This document shows positions 1-13,600 of a stretch of 64,000 bases of DNA, piece after piece (the stretch's first letter is position 1; each line of letters opens with the position of its first letter). The stretch comes from Ridgeia piscesae. Taxonomy: Eukaryota > Annelida > Polychaeta > Sabellida > Siboglinidae. The notes below the pieces were generated by a model. That model worked only from the letters and a program-made list of their open reading frames with translations. It was not told the DNA's origin and did not search any database. Both the position numbers and the translations under genes were made by a program. The stretch covers positions 345,001-409,000 of the forward strand of contig JAODUO010000111.1 in the NCBI GenBank assembly GCA_025642075.2, read 5' to 3'.

Positions 1-150
1 GTAATCACACCATTTTAAATATAATAAAAAAAACACCAAAATAAACACAATTTAATTTTTTAAAATCAGTATTTTTGAAGATATAATTTAAAACATGTAG
101 GCAACTGTCCAGTTCCAGGGATATACTGGGTTACTGAACGTGTTAGTCAA

Positions 151-2306
151 GGTGCCCCATCAACAATGGAAGGCAGGGAAAGTCCTTCACCGCTGCTGTG
201 CCGAGGCCTGGCCATGAGTGAGAAGGTGCCCCATCAACAATGGAAGGCAGGGAAAGTCCTTCACCGCTGCTGTGCCGAGGCCTGGCCATGAATGAGAAGG
301 TGCCCCATCAACAATGGAAGGCAGGGAAAGTCCTTCACCGCTGCTGTGCCGAGGCCTGGCCATGAATGAGAAGGTGCCCCATCAACAATGGAAGGCAGGG
401 AAAGTCCTTCACCGCTGCTGTGCCGAGGCCTGGCCATGAGTGAGAAGGTGCCCCATCAACAATGGAAGGCAGGGAAAGTCCTTCACCGCTGCTGTGCCGA
501 GGCCTGGCCATGAATGAGAAGGTGCCCCATCAACAATGGAAGGCAGGGAAAGTCCTTCACCGGTGCTGTGCCGAGGCCTGGCCATGAGTGAGAAGGTGCC
601 CCATCAACAATGGAAGGCGGGGAAAGTCCTTCACCGCTGCTGTGCCGAGGCCTGGCCATGAGTGAGAAGGTGCCCCATCAACAATGGAAGGCGGGGAAAG
701 TCCTTCACCGCTGCTGTGCCGAGGCCTGGCCATGAGTGAGAAGGTGCCCCATCAACAATGGAAGGCGGGGAAAGTCCTTCACCGCTGCTGTGCCGAGGCC
801 TGGCCATGAGTGAGAAGGTGCCCCATCAACAATGGAAGGCGGGGAAAGTCCTTCACCGGTGCTGTGCCGAGGACTGGCCATGAGTGAGAAGGTGCCCCAT
901 CAACAATGGAAGGCAGGGAAAGTCCTTCACCGCTGCTGTGCCGAGGACTGGCCATGAGTGAGAAGGTGCCCCATCAACAATGGAAGGCAGGGAAAGTCCT
1001 TCACCGGTGCTGTGCCGAGGACTGGCCATGAGTGAGAAGGTGCCCCATCAACAATGGAAGGCAGGGAAAGTCCTTCACCGCTGCTGTGCCGAGGCCTGGC
1101 CATGAGTGAGAAGGTGCCCCATCAACAATGGAAGGCAGGGAAAGTCCTTCACCGCTGCTGTGCCGAGGCCTGGCCATGAGTGAGAAGGTGCCCCATCAAC
1201 AATGGAAGGCAGGGAAAGTCCTTCACCGCTGCTGTGCCGAGGCCTGGCCATGAGTGAGAAGGTGCCCCATCAACAATGGAAGGCAGGGAAAGTCCTTCAC
1301 CGCTGCTGTGCCGAGGCCTGGCCATGAGTGAGAAGGTGCCCCATCAACAATGGAAGGCAGGGAAAGTCCTTCACCGCTGCTGTGCCGAGGCCTGGCCATG
1401 AGTGAGAAGGTGCCCCATCAACAATGGAAGGCAGGGAAAGTCCTTCACCGCTGCTGTGCCGAGGCCTGGCCATGAGTGAGAAGGTGCCCCATCAACAATG
1501 GAAGGCAGGGAAAGTCCTTCACCGGTGCTGTGCCGAGGCCTGGCCATGAGTGAGAAGGTGCCCCATCAACAATGGAAGGCAGGGAAAGTCCTTCACCGGT
1601 GCTGTGCCGAGGCCTGGCCATGAGTGAGAAGGTGCCCCATCAACAATGGAAGGCAGGGAAAGTCCTTCACCGCTGCTGTGCCGAGGCCTGGCCATGAGTG
1701 AGAAGGTGCCCCATCAACAATGGAAGGCAGGGAAAGTCCTTCACCGCTGCTGTGCCGAGGCCTGGCCATGAGTGAGAAGGTGCCCCATCAACAATGGAAG
1801 GCAGGGAAAGTCCTTCACCGCTGCTGTGCCGAGGCCTGGCCATGAGTGAGAAGGTGCCCCATCAACAATGGAAGGCAGGGAAAGTCCTTCACCGCTGCTG
1901 TGCCGAGGCCTGGCCATGAGTGAGAAGGTGCCCCATCAACAATGGAAGGCAGGGAAAGTCCTTCACCGCTGCTGTGCCGAGGCCTGGCCATGAGTGAGAA
2001 GGTGCCCCATCAACAATGGAAGGCAGGGAAAGTCCTTCACCGCTGCTGTGCCGAGGCCTGGCCATGAGGGGAGAAGGTGCCCCATCAACAATGGAAGGCA
2101 GGGAAAGTCCTTCACCGCTGCTGTGCCGAGGCCTGGCCATGAGTGAGAAGGTGCCCCATCAACAATGGAAGGCAGGGAAAGTCCTTCACCGCTGCTGTGC
2201 CGAGGCCTGGCCATGAGTGAGAAGGTGCCCCATCAACAATGGAAGGCAGGGAAAGTCCTTCACCGCTGTTGTGCCGAGGCCTGGCCATGGGTGAGAAGGT
2301 GCACAA
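151..2306. repeat. 74-bp minisatellite, about 29 copies
   Basis: Head-to-tail units of 74 bp, each beginning GTGCCCCATCAACAATGGAA and ending CCATGAGTGAGAAG. Copies differ at a few fixed sites (GGCAGGG/GGCGGGG, CGCTGC/CGGTGC, GAGGCCTGG/GAGGACTGG), and variants cluster in neighbouring copies (GGCGGGG in a run near 600-850), the pattern of local unit duplication. Short open frames on both strands exist only because the unit has few stops; they are not genes. Confidence 0.97.
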
Positions 2307-2660
2307 CTCATTAACAGCAGGACGTCGGGCCCTGAGAGCAGCGAAAACTGAGCGGGAAAAGGTATAACTGTGACATTTTTTGGAGGCTCTTAGGAAAGAC
2401 TAGTCAACCACAATTATTTTATGTACAATGAACGTACTCTCTGGCTCAGCTATGTCCATGCAGAATTAGAGCAAACGCGACTGAACACAGGAAAACAGAA
2501 AATATACCAATTGTTAGGACTTAGAGGACCCTAGGTGGCTTAACAACGATGAGTCAGTCAGATTACTATTTCATATGTATAGTGACAGTAGACTAAAAAT
2601 CGTCGATGCATAATTTGAAGGGTAAAAACCAAATCTTGAAAGGTTTCTGAGGTCTGCGAG
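2307..2660. repeat. Diverged dispersed repeat, copy A
   Basis: Single-copy sequence between two minisatellites. Its second half aligns by eye with about 20690-20900: shared landmarks are TTAGAGGACC or CTAGAGGACC, then GTCAGTCAGATTAC or AGTCAATCAAATTAC, a GACAGTA block, and GGTTTCTGAG followed by GAGCTAATG. A weaker relative lies at 8460-8700. No coding capacity is seen. Confidence 0.6.
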
Positions 2661-4096
2661 CTAATGGGTTGGTTGCGGATTGCGCACGCAGATTGATGCC
2701 CTAAGTCCACTGGATCTTCGACTCAAAGGACTAGAGGTACTAATGGGTTGGTTGCGGATTGCGCACGCAGATTGATGCCATAAGTCCACTGGACTTCGAC
2801 TCAAAGGACTAGAGGTACTAATGGGTTGGTTGCGGATGGCGCACGCAGATTGATGCCATAAGTCCACTGGACTTCGACTCAAAGGACTAGAGGTACTAAT
2901 GGGTTGGTTGCGGATGGCGCACGCAGATTGATGCCCTAAGTCCACTGGATCTTCGACTCAAAGGACTAGAGGTACTAATGGGTTGGTTGCGGATGGCGCA
3001 CGCAGATTGATGCCATAAGTCCACTGGACCTTCGACTCAAAGGACTAGAGGTACTAATGGGTTGGTTGCGGATGGCGCACGCAGATTGATGCCATAAGTC
3101 CACTGGATCTTCGACTCAAAGGACTAGAGGTACTAATGGGTTGGTTGCGGATGGCGCACGCAGATTGATGCCATAAGTCCACTGGACCTTCGACTCAAAG
3201 GACTAGAGGTACTAATGGGTTGGTTGCGGATTGCGCACGCAGATTGATGCCATAAGTCCACTGGACTTCGACTCAAAGGACTAGAGGTACTAATGGGTTG
3301 GTTGCGGATGGCGCACGCAGATTGATGCCATAAGTCCACTGGACCTTCGACTCAAAGGACTAGAGGTACTAATGGGTTGGTTGCGGATGGCGCACGCAGA
3401 TTGATGCCATAAGTCCACTGGACCTTCGACTCAAAGGACTAGAGGTACTAATGGGTTGGTTGCGGATTGCGCACGCAGATTGATACCATAGTCCACTGGA
3501 CTTCGACTCAAAGGACTAGAGGTACTAATGGGTTGGTTGCGGATGGCGCACGCAGATTGATGCCCTAAGTCCACTGGATCTTCGACTCAAAGGACTAGAG
3601 GTACTAATGGGTTGGTTGCGGATGGCGCACGCAGATTGATGCCATAAGTCCACTGGACCTTCGACTCAAAGGACTAGAGGTACTAATGGGTTGGTTGCGG
3701 ATGGCGCACGCAGATTGATGCCCTAAGTCCACTGGATATTCGACTCAAAGGACTAGAGGTACTAATGGGTTGGTTGCGGATGGCGCACGCAGATTGATGC
3801 CATAAGTCCACTGGACTGACTCAAAGGACTAGAGGTACTAATGGGTTGGTTGCGGGCACGCAGATTGATGCCCTAAGTCCACTGGATATTCGACTCAAAG
3901 GACTAGAGGTACTAATGGGTTGGTTGCGGATGGCGCACGCAGATTGATGCCATAAGTCCACTGGACCTTCGACTCAAAGGACTAGAGGTACTAATGGGTT
4001 GGTTGCGGATGGCGCACGCAGATTGATGCCATAAGTCCACTGGACCTTCGACTCAAAGGACTAGAGGTACTAATGGGTTGGTTGCGGATGGCGCAT
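2661..4096. repeat. 79-bp minisatellite, about 18 copies
   Basis: Units of about 79 bp begin CTAATGGGTTGGTTGCGGAT and end GGACTAGAGGTA. Length variants come from one- to four-base losses around TGGACCTTCGACT, and one copy near 3841-3900 lacks about 9 bp (GGATGGC). The unit resembles the end of the dispersed repeat immediately upstream (see copies A and B), so the array probably arose by tandem growth of that end. Confidence 0.95.
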
Positions 4097-4947
<851 letters not shown>

Positions 4948-5085
4948 ATATAAGTATAATTTTATGTATATATATCAAACCACACCTCACCATACCTAAC
5001 CCCACCCCATCAATACTTATACACCAACCAATGTTTTATAAAAAAAAACACCACACCATCTGGTCTGTAACACAACTCAACTTAC

Positions 5086-5202
5086 CGTAGATGATCATCT
5101 GGTTGGAGCCGTCGAGTCCCGACCGTCTCACCTTATTATCACCACTGTTAGACCAGTACACAAAACCATGCACATCGTCCAATGTGACAGCGTCCATCCC
5201 AC
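5086..5202 (-). CDS. LDL-receptor-related protein, exon 3 (YWTD repeat)
   Basis: Third visible coding exon of a minus-strand gene. The acceptor GATTGTAG lies just above 5202 and the donor G|GTAAG just below 5086. The 117-nt exon is phase 1 at both ends, so it joins exon 2 in frame. It encodes about 39 residues with the blade signature of the LDL-receptor class B family: [18 protein letters not shown] (consensus A-V-x-x-D-x-x-x-x-x-Y-W-T/S-D), then [10 protein letters not shown], matching the I-x-R-x-x-L-D-G end of each blade. Such repeats form six-bladed extracellular propellers that bind ligands. YW-S-N replaces the usual YW-T-D. The next exon must lie left of the window, because none is seen in 1-5085. 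Confidence 0.87.
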
Positions 5203-6099
5203 CTACAATCATGCATTATAGCAATTAGTAAATGGTATGTGTCCAATGTTCAACAACATCAGATTTATTGCATTTGGCAATAATTTCTTTAAATGTTCTT
5301 GTTAACAACAAATACTGCAGCAACATAAATTTGTGTTCTTTTATCTCGGTTAATTCAATTTCAATAAAATTATTTAATTCCTGTTGCAAACAACAGAAAA
5401 TACATCCATGAATGTAAACATTATAAATTAAAACAGAATTCATGTGGAAATGGAGAGAGTAGAACATTAGGAGAGCATTGCTTATTTTACACTCTCACTC
5501 AAATATATCAAATAATATTGTGTAATTTGCATGAATATATATGAATATGGCGTATTACCTCGTACTGATTAAGTGAAATATCATTTTGAAAAGAAATTCT
5601 TGGAAAGCAAAGCAATTATTACATTTCAGCAGATGTATTAATCAGTACAACTTTGATATAAAATACTTGGAAAACTATATATATATATATATGAAAGATT
5701 GTCCAAACCTAAAATCTATAAGTAATTTCAGAAATAAACCAAATCTGATTCCAATGAGACAGGTAAATTAGAAATTGCAAATAAATTTAATAAATTTGTT
5801 AACCAATATAGGTAGTTGTCTGGCAAAATATGTTGAATATAAAAGCATTCACAATCATGAATATTATCTAAATAAAATAGTTAATTTTAATTTTACTTTC
5901 ACATGATTTGAAGAAAATAACATATAGAGAACTATAATTAATCTACCACACAAAAGTAGCTGCTGTCGATATGATGGTCTCTCTACGAAATTGTAAAAAA
6001 TGCGTGAACCTGCAGTAGCAAAATTGTAATTCTATTAACAAATCAAATATTAACAAGAGTCTTCCAGAATAAACTAAACATTGCGAAGGTAATTCTAAT
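5203..6099. other. Intron 2 of LRP-like gene, 3' part
   Basis: AT-rich intron sequence between exon 3 and the LINE remnant. A short TA run lies near 5679-5691. No exon or structural RNA was recognised. Confidence 0.5.
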
Positions 6100-7260
6100 C
6101 TATAAAAGTTGGGCCAACAACTATCAGTTCTCTTCTACCAGCTGTTTCAAACGTGTTGTAAAAATTGTTTGACCAAGTACAATCCTATTTAAAAGACACA
6201 CACGTTCTTTGACCATTGGTGTGGTTTCGGACCTAAACATTCAACCGGATGTGCAGCATCATAATGAATAGATAGAATAACAACACAACCGGATAAGTAT
6301 GACATACCCAGTACTGTTTATCTGGATCATTCCAAAGCTTTTGATACCATTGATCACTTCATTATAGTTTACACATTGAAATATTACAGTATACTTTGTA
6401 TAAATCTGAAGTAGCTGTATAACAAAGTGTAGACAATATATGGTATTTTATAATATAAAATAAAATATATTATCAATACCAACAGGTGTACCACAGAGCT
6501 CAAACTTAGGACACCCGCTAAAATTAGCTTGCACAAGCCAGCCAAATGCCCAATTTAATTATTTATGCTAATGACACAACTCTATCAAATACATTAATTA
6601 AATATTTACAGTGATAATATAAATGACGAAAATTTAGAATCTTTCGTAAATTATGATCTTCATAAAATAAATGAACAGCTTGATAAATACATTATCACTA
6701 AACATAACTAAATCTAAATACATGCTATTTCAAAAAGCAAAGAAAATATACAAACACTAAATTTGAACAATGCAAATGTTGAACAAGTCAAGGTATTCAT
6801 TTGTTGGGTTTAATTATACATACAAATCTAAACTGGAAACATACACTGAAACACTGAAACAACAAATGAATGCTTGTTCTAAACAAATTGGTGTTTAAGC
6901 AAACTGAAATATGAGTTACGTCTCATATTTTATTTTAAAATAATTTCTTAATACTGTCACACATTAATTATTGCATCATGACATGGTGTTTTCAGTCAAA
7001 CAGAATATGTAAACTTAAAAAAGCCCTGAAAATTATCACACAGAACCACTCTACAAAAAACGCAATTTGTTAAAATTATATGACATCCTAATGTTACAAC
7101 AATTAAAATTTTAATATAAATATCTACACAAAGCCCTGCCAGTTTATTTACAAAACTGAAAAATTATGTTTAATTAGTAGGTAGTAGGTACATAATATTG
7201 ATATGAGAATCAAACGTTCTGTGGAACTATAAAACTCATTTACTCCATATAGTATATTCC
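6100..7260 (+). mobile_element. Decayed LINE reverse transcriptase
   Basis: A plus-strand non-LTR retrotransposon remnant inside intron 2 of the LRP-like gene, antisense to it. Motifs appear in order but in shifting frames with stops: TVYLDHSKAFDTIDH (RT motif A region) at about 6316, GVPQSSNLGHP (from GVPQGS-x-LGP) near 6487, IYANDTTLS (catalytic FADD changed to YAND) near 6565, then KSKYMLFQKAKK and NLNWKH (thumb side) near 6710 and 6830. C-terminal matches continue to about 7050. Frameshifts, stops and the lost catalytic aspartate show it is dead. It resembles CR1/Jockey-type elements; the exact clade is uncertain. Confidence 0.8.
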
Positions 7261-7331
7261 CAATGTACATCTTGTTAAATTTGATCATTGTCAACTTGTC
7301 AAGCACAATGTTATTGTGTCATGTTACTTAC

Positions 7332-7448
7332 GTTCTCCAGTGACGAGTTGTCTTGGTGTCTTATGCCTCCCGGACGGCATCATTTCCATCACGAGTAGGT
7401 TTGTGGATTGAGCAACAACCAGACTTCCACGACTGAGGTCACCAGCAC
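7332..7448 (-). CDS. LDL-receptor-related protein, exon 2
   Basis: Second coding exon. The acceptor TGTATCAG ends at 7449 and the donor C|GTAAG starts at 7331. The 117-nt exon is phase 1 at both ends; the other two frames contain stops. It encodes about 39 residues: a short linker, then SLVVAQSTNLLVMEMMPSG, which matches the first strand of a YWTD propeller (pattern L-L-x-A-x-x-x-x-I), and RQLVTGE, followed in exon 3 by the first YW blade. A propeller starting directly after the signal peptide, with no LDL-A modules, resembles LRP5/6 rather than LDLR or LRP1, but with one blade visible the orthology is open. Confidence 0.83.
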
Positions 7449-7840
7449 CTGATACAGAAAGAAACAACAACAGTCAATTATGAATTTCAGTGGAATATAA
7501 TTTTATACCAATTAACATTAATTCATTAACTACTGTAATGTATTTTCATTTTATAATACATGACAGTCTTTCATCACACAATCACTTGAGGGTTAACAGG
7601 GTTACCCATCCAGAGCTCAAGCAAGAGGCTCATCGTTATTCACATGCTTATGGTAACATGAGGGTAATCCTGGGGCCGGTTTCATAGAGCTTTCTTACGA
7701 CGTCATAGCGGGCGATAACTCGTCGAAAGCCTAGAACCTCATAAAGTTAGGCTAATTGTGTTTCCCTAATCTGCTCTATAACTGCTCTTAGGCTGCGCCA
7801 TGTATTTAGTTCAGGACTTAATTTCTTCACTTCTGTGAAG
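7449..7840. other. Intron 1 segment, no gene
   Basis: Between exon 2 and the LINE fragment. The block from about 7674 (GGGGCCGGTTTCATAGAGC) to 7800 has the look of a short dispersed element, but no second copy exists in this window to prove it. Confidence 0.35.
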
Positions 7841-8460
7841 TCCCGAACAACCCCCAGATGACCTCAACATCGACACCAGACCCCCAACAGAAGCGGGAGT
7901 CAAAAACGCCATCAAAATTATGAAGAGTGGAAAAGCCCCAGGCATAGATTCCATTCATGCTGAAATATTGAAGGCCGACCTCAGAACAGCTACCAGAGTC
8001 CTGACTGAATTGTTCAAGTCCATTTGGGACAAAGAGACTATCCCAAGTGACTGGGCTAAAGGACTCATTATAAAGCTCCCTCAGAAACGCAACCTTCAAG
8101 TATGTGACAACTGGGGAGAAATCACACTATTGTCCATCCCCAGCAAAGTTTTCTGTAGAATCCTTCTTGGAAGAATCGATACATATATTGACAAGAAGCT
8201 GAGTCAAGAACAAACGGGATATCGGAGGAGAAGAGGATGCACTGAACAGATCTTTGCATTGAGAAACATCATAGAGCAGATTCTAGAATGGAACTGCCCA
8301 CTGTATACCAACTTCATCGATTTCAAAAAGGCCTTTGACAGTATCCACCATGACACCCTATGGTAGACCTTAATACCATATGGAGTACCTTACCTATTAA
8401 GATTGTTTCATTGATAGAAATTTTACAACCACTGCAAGTCCAGGTATTAACCAGCAAAAT
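7841..8460 (+). mobile_element. LINE reverse transcriptase fragment
   Basis: An open frame from about 7841 to 8366 encodes the N-terminal half of a non-LTR retrotransposon RT: SGKAPGIDSIHAEILKA, IPSDWAKGLIIKLPQK, NWGEITLLSIPSKVFCRILL, QEQTGYRRRRGCTEQIFALR and FIDFKKAFDSIHHDTLW, which includes the first catalytic aspartate (F-x-D-F). It breaks at TAG 8364-8366, and a frame-shifted continuation (KIVSLIEI) can be read near 8400-8450. Both the endonuclease end and the RT end are missing. This family is better preserved than the LINE at 6.1 kb and clearly different from it. It sits in intron 1 of the LRP-like gene in antisense orientation. Confidence 0.88.
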
Positions 8461-9100
8461 GTGAACATTTAGCTTTGTTATGGAGGCCTTGAGGTGACTT
8501 TTACAAAAGAACAGACAGCTAAATTTGTCTCGTGTATACCAACAGTACCCTAAGATATATAGGACATTACTGTTATATACAACACATTATTATTATAGAC
8601 AACACGTTACTGAATATTTTTTAGAAAACAATGTGAACATGTAGATTTTTGTAAGGCCTTGAGGTGCCCTTAGAAACATTCAATCAACACACATTTCTTG
8701 TGTACTACCGAAATATGTATACGTGGTGCTGCAGCTAATGAACCGCCAGCTCGTACTTACACTGACATCACAACGTTGACAGATGCAACTAAGGCGATTC
8801 GAGTGTCGACACAGGTAAGCACACGATTGCCAGAAACAACACAAAAGAGTACCGGGCCGAATCAGCCAGTTCCCATTGTTCCTCCTTCGACTAACACCCA
8901 GGGCAAGAAGAAGAGGAGTTTCTATTTTTCATCTATGGTCCCTAAGCGATAGACACAACCATTGCCTACACAACATAGATTAATCTTCGCCGCTTGGCTG
9001 CTGCTTATAAGTGGTACATAGATGGAAACTTTGCAAAGGCTCCACCAACATTCTTACAGCTCTAATACACCAGTCATAGTGTCACATTTTGGCCGCCCCG
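8461..9100. other. Intron 1: dispersed-repeat pieces and a Thr-rich frame
   Basis: Two diverged copies of a motif around AATGTGAACAT and GGCCTTGAGGTG (near 8458 and 8628) resemble the repeat at 20.4-20.9 kb. A threonine-rich plus-strand frame follows (8698-8952) with a donor-like ACACAG|GTAAGC near 8814; no homologue is recognised and it is not called as a gene. Confidence 0.4.
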
Positions 9101-9104
9101 TTAA

Positions 9105-9680
9105 GCTACATTGCGAAACGTGGCAGAATGTGGCTATAACACGAGTAAACGTGGAACAACGTGGCTAATGTGTGATAAAACGTGGTACAACATGAACTGG
9201 AAAGTTTCATTTTGAACTTGTTCACAAATTGGTTGTGTTTCCTCACAACTTACCACAACGTGGCAACAACGTGGTATAATGTACTACAACATGGCGACAA
9301 TGTGGTACAAAGTAGTACAACATGGCTACAACGTAGCAAACACGTGACAGAACGTGAACAGAATGCCTGTACTGCGCTGCGTTACTGCTACATTGACGTC
9401 ATTGTGTTACACTACGATACTTTGCAGTAGGCTATGGTGTGTGGCTGCTGCGAAGTATAACGTGGCACAACATGGTTACAGCGACGCTATGGCGTGGCGG
9501 CAGTGAAACATAACCTGAGTTTGATTTTCCCATCAGTACAACCACTAGGTGACAGCGTGGCTAGCACGTGGCGACAAAGTGGCACCTTGCCGAACTGTAC
9601 TAAAACATCCAGAACGTGGCGATAAGAAACGGGGAACAACGGCGCGCCCAAAACGTGACACTATGTCTGGGGTATAAGTG
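9105..9680. repeat. Degenerate AACGTGG-type short tandem array
   Basis: The motif ACAACGTGGC, or variants such as AACATGG and ACGTGGTA, recurs at irregular 12-20 bp spacing (for example near 9118, 9153, 9180, 9257, 9268). It looks like an old, heavily mutated minisatellite. Confidence 0.65.
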
Positions 9681-9727
9681 ATTCATGTGTCTCGGGGAAA
9701 GGTGACTATAAAATGAGTGGTGAATGC

Positions 9728-9728
<1 letters not shown>

Positions 9729-9791
<63 letters not shown>
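9729..9791. repeat. (TA)n microsatellite
   Basis: About 60 bp of TA repeat in intron 1 of the LRP-like gene. Confidence 0.97.
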
Positions 9792-9793
<2 letters not shown>

Positions 9794-10663
9794 CTAGATG
9801 CAGCGCTAGCACACCATTTAAAGGGGGAAAGGCAACGGTTTGATGTGATGCACCTAAACGAGTTTACACAAACTAATCATTAATTTTGCATCTACAATCA
9901 ATTTTTTCGCATTAGTAGTTTCCTCAGAAAGTGGTGTTGAAATGGGTAAATCTGGCTAAATCACCGACACCATGAACGGGCCCATCTTGTTCGATACAAC
10001 CAATCAAAATCCAGCTTCTATCTGCATTTTGGAAAAGTACTACGTCACGGTGTCGTCCAAAATTTCATTGGCACCTTGCCAATAATTCTAGCAACTACAA
10101 GTTACAAGTTAGTATATAATGCTCCAGGGCCATCTGGTCTAGGAAGAGTGAACCCTACCCTGTTACTTCGATAGTGTTCAGGGGTACATAGTTCACTGGC
10201 ACCATGCCGAGATTTCTAGGGGTATACAGTGCTGGAAAAAGTTACATAATCGGGGCTAGCATCTGTCCTCAGGCTAGAGTTTAGGGTGTATAAATAGAAG
10301 GATGTCTCATTATTTTGGGCAGACTACTGGGGCTTATTACCGGGGGAACACAGAGTTGTTTACCCCGGGACATGCCGCCCCAGAGCGCCCTGTGGCAGGC
10401 TTACTGTCACAGCGTGGAGTTTGTGTCATATTGGGCCAACGGTACTGATGGTTGCTGCAGGGAACACCGAGTTGTTACCTTGGGTTACGCTGACCCAGAG
10501 CGCCCTGTCACAGAGATATTCTGTCCGGCACAATACATTGTGCGGAAACACTTGGGCGAACGCCGTTCCCTGGCCGTTCCCCGTGAAGCTACTCAACACT
10601 AAGGCGCTGTTGATGGGAGACGCACCGCTCTCCCGACCGTTCGAGAGACTGAACAGTACGCGA
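9792..10663. other. Intron 1 segment, no gene
   Basis: Two diverged direct copies around GAGTTGTTACC...CAGAGCGCCCTGT (near 10350 and 10460) are visible. Short open frames of 80-95 codons on both strands overlap one another and match nothing recognised. Confidence 0.4.
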
Positions 10664-13600
10664 ATCATGTGACTATACTGTATTACTGACCGCGTATATC
10701 CTTCACGCTGTCAGTGCAGTCTCAGTCATGTGACTATACTGTATTATTGACCGCGTATCCTACACGCTGTCAGTGCAGTCTCAGTCATGTGACTATACTG
10801 CATTACTGACCGCGTATCCTACACGCTGTCAGTGCAGTCTCAGTCATGTGACTATACAGTATTATTGACCCCGTATCCTACACGCTGTCAGTGCAGTCCC
10901 AGTCATGTGACTATACTGTATTACTGACCCCGTATCCTACACGTTGTCAGTGCAGTCTCAGTCATGTGACTATACAGTATTACTGACCGCGTATCCTACA
11001 CGTTGTCAGTGCAGTCTCAGTCATGTGACTATACAGTATTACTGACCGCGTATCCTACACGCTGTCAGTGCAGTCTCAGTCATGTGACTATACTGTATTA
11101 CTGACCGCGTATCCTACACGCTGTCAGTGCAGTCTCAGTCATGTGACTATACAGTATTACTGACCGCGTATCCTACACGTTGTCAGTGCAGTCTCAGTCA
11201 TGTGACTATACAGTATTACTGACCGCGTATCCTACACGTTGTCAGTGCAGTCTCAGTCATGTGACTATACTGTATTACTGACCGCGTATCCTACACGTTG
11301 TCAGTGCAGTCTCAGTCATGTGAATATACGGTATTACTGACCGCGTATCCTACACGCTGTCAGTGCAGTCTCAGTCATGTGACTATACAGTATTACTGAC
11401 CGCGTATCCTACACGTTGTCAGTGCAGTCTCAGTCATGTGACTATACAGTATTACTGACCGCGTATCCTACACGCTGTCAGTGCAGTCTCAGTCATGTGA
11501 CTATACTGTATTACTGACCGCGTATCCTATACGCTGTCAGTGCAGTCCCAGTCATGTGACTATACTGTATTACTGACCCCGTATCCTACACGTTGTCAGT
11601 GCAGTCTCAGTCATGTGACTATACAGTATTACTGACCGCGTATATCCTACACGCTGTCAGTGCAGTCTCAGTTATGTGACTATACTGTATTACTGACCGC
11701 GTATATCCTACACGCTGTCAGTGCAGTCTCAGTCATGTGACTATACAGTATTACTGACCGCGTATATCCTACACGCTGTCAGTGCAGTCTCAGTCATGTG
11801 ACTATACTGTATTACTGACCGCGTATATCCTACACGCTGTCAGTGCAATCTCAGTCATGTGACTATACAGTATTACTGACCGCGTATATCCTACACGCTG
11901 TCAGTGCAGTCTCAGTCATGTGACTATACTGCATTACTGACCGCGTATATCCTACACGCTGTCAGTGCAGTCTCAGTCATGTGACTATACTGCATTACTG
12001 ACCGCGTATATCCTACACGCTGTCAGTGCAGTCTCAGTCATGTGACTATACTGTATTACTGACCGCGTATATCCTACACGCTGTCAGGGCAATCTCAGTC
12101 ATGTGACTATACTGCATTACTGACCGCGTATATCCTACACGCTGTCAGTGCAGTCTCAGTCATGTGACTATACAGTATTACTGACCGCGTATATCCTACA
12201 CGCTGTCAGTGCAGTCTCAGTGATGTGACTATACAGTATTACTGACCGCGTATCCTACACGTTGTCAGTGCAGTCTCAGTCATGTGACTATACAGTATTA
12301 CTGACCGCGTATATCCTACACGCTGTCAGTGCAGTCTCAGTCATGTGACTATACTGTATTACTGACCGCGTATCCTACACGCTGTCAGTGCAGTCTCAGT
12401 CATGTGACTATACTGTATTACTGACCGCGTATCCTACACGCTGTCAGTGCAGTCTCAGTCATGTGACTATACTGTATTACTGACCGCGTATCCTACACGT
12501 TGTCAGTGCAGTCTCAGTCATGTGAATATACAGTATTACTGACCGCGTATCCTACACGCTGTCAGTGCAGTCTCAGTCATGTGACTATACAGTATTACTG
12601 ACCGCGTATCCTACACGTTGTCAGTGCAGTCTCAGTCATGTGACTATACAGTATTACTGACCGCGTATCCTACACGCTGTCAGTGCAGTCTCAGTCATGT
12701 GACTATACTGTATAACTGACCGCGTATCCTACACGCTGTCAGTGCAGTCTCAGTCATGTGACTATACTGTATAACTGACCGCGTATCCTACACGCTGTCA
12801 GTGCAGTCTCAGTCATGTGACTATACAGTATTACTGACCGCGTATCCTACACGCTGTCAGTGCAGTCTCAGTCATGTGACTATACTGCATTACTGACCGC
12901 GTATATCCTACACGCTGTCAGTGCAGTCTCAGTCATGTGACTATACTGTATTACTGACCGCGTATATCCTACACGCTGTCAGTGCAGTCTCAGTCATGTG
13001 ACTATACTGTATTACTGACCGCGTATCCTACACGCTGTCAGTGCAGTCTCAGTCATGTGACTATACTGTATTACTGACCGCGTATCCTACACGCTGTCAG
13101 TGCAGTCTCAGTCATGTGACTATACTGTATTACTGACCGCGTATATCCTACACGCTGTCAGTGCAGTCTCAGTCATGTGACTGTACTGTATTACTGACCG
13201 CGTATATCCTACACGCTGTCAGTGCAGTCTCAGTCATGTGACTATACAGTATTACTGACCGCGTATCCTACACGTTGTCAGTGCAGTCTCAGTCATGTGA
13301 CTATACAGTATTACTGACCGCGTATCCTACACGCTGTCAGTGCAGTCTCAGTCATGTGACTATACTGTATTACTGACCGCGTATCCTACACGCTGTCAGT
13401 GCAGTCTCAGTCATGTGACTATACTGTATTACTGACCGCGTATCCTACACGCTGTCAGTGCAGTCTCAGTCATGTGACTATACAGTATTACTGACCGCGT
13501 ATATCCTACACGCTGTCAGTGCAGTCCCAGTCATGTGACTATACTGTATTATTGACCCTGTATCCTACACGCTGTCAGTGCAGTCTCAGTCATGTGACTA

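Noticed and set aside
151..4096. CRISPR-like regular repeats
   Set aside because: Units are contiguous with no unique spacers; these are minisatellites in a eukaryotic genome.
8698..8952. Thr-rich plus-strand frame with a donor-like ACACAG|GTAAGC
   Set aside because: No acceptor, start or homologue could be tied to it, and it lies antisense in the LRP-like intron among repeats.
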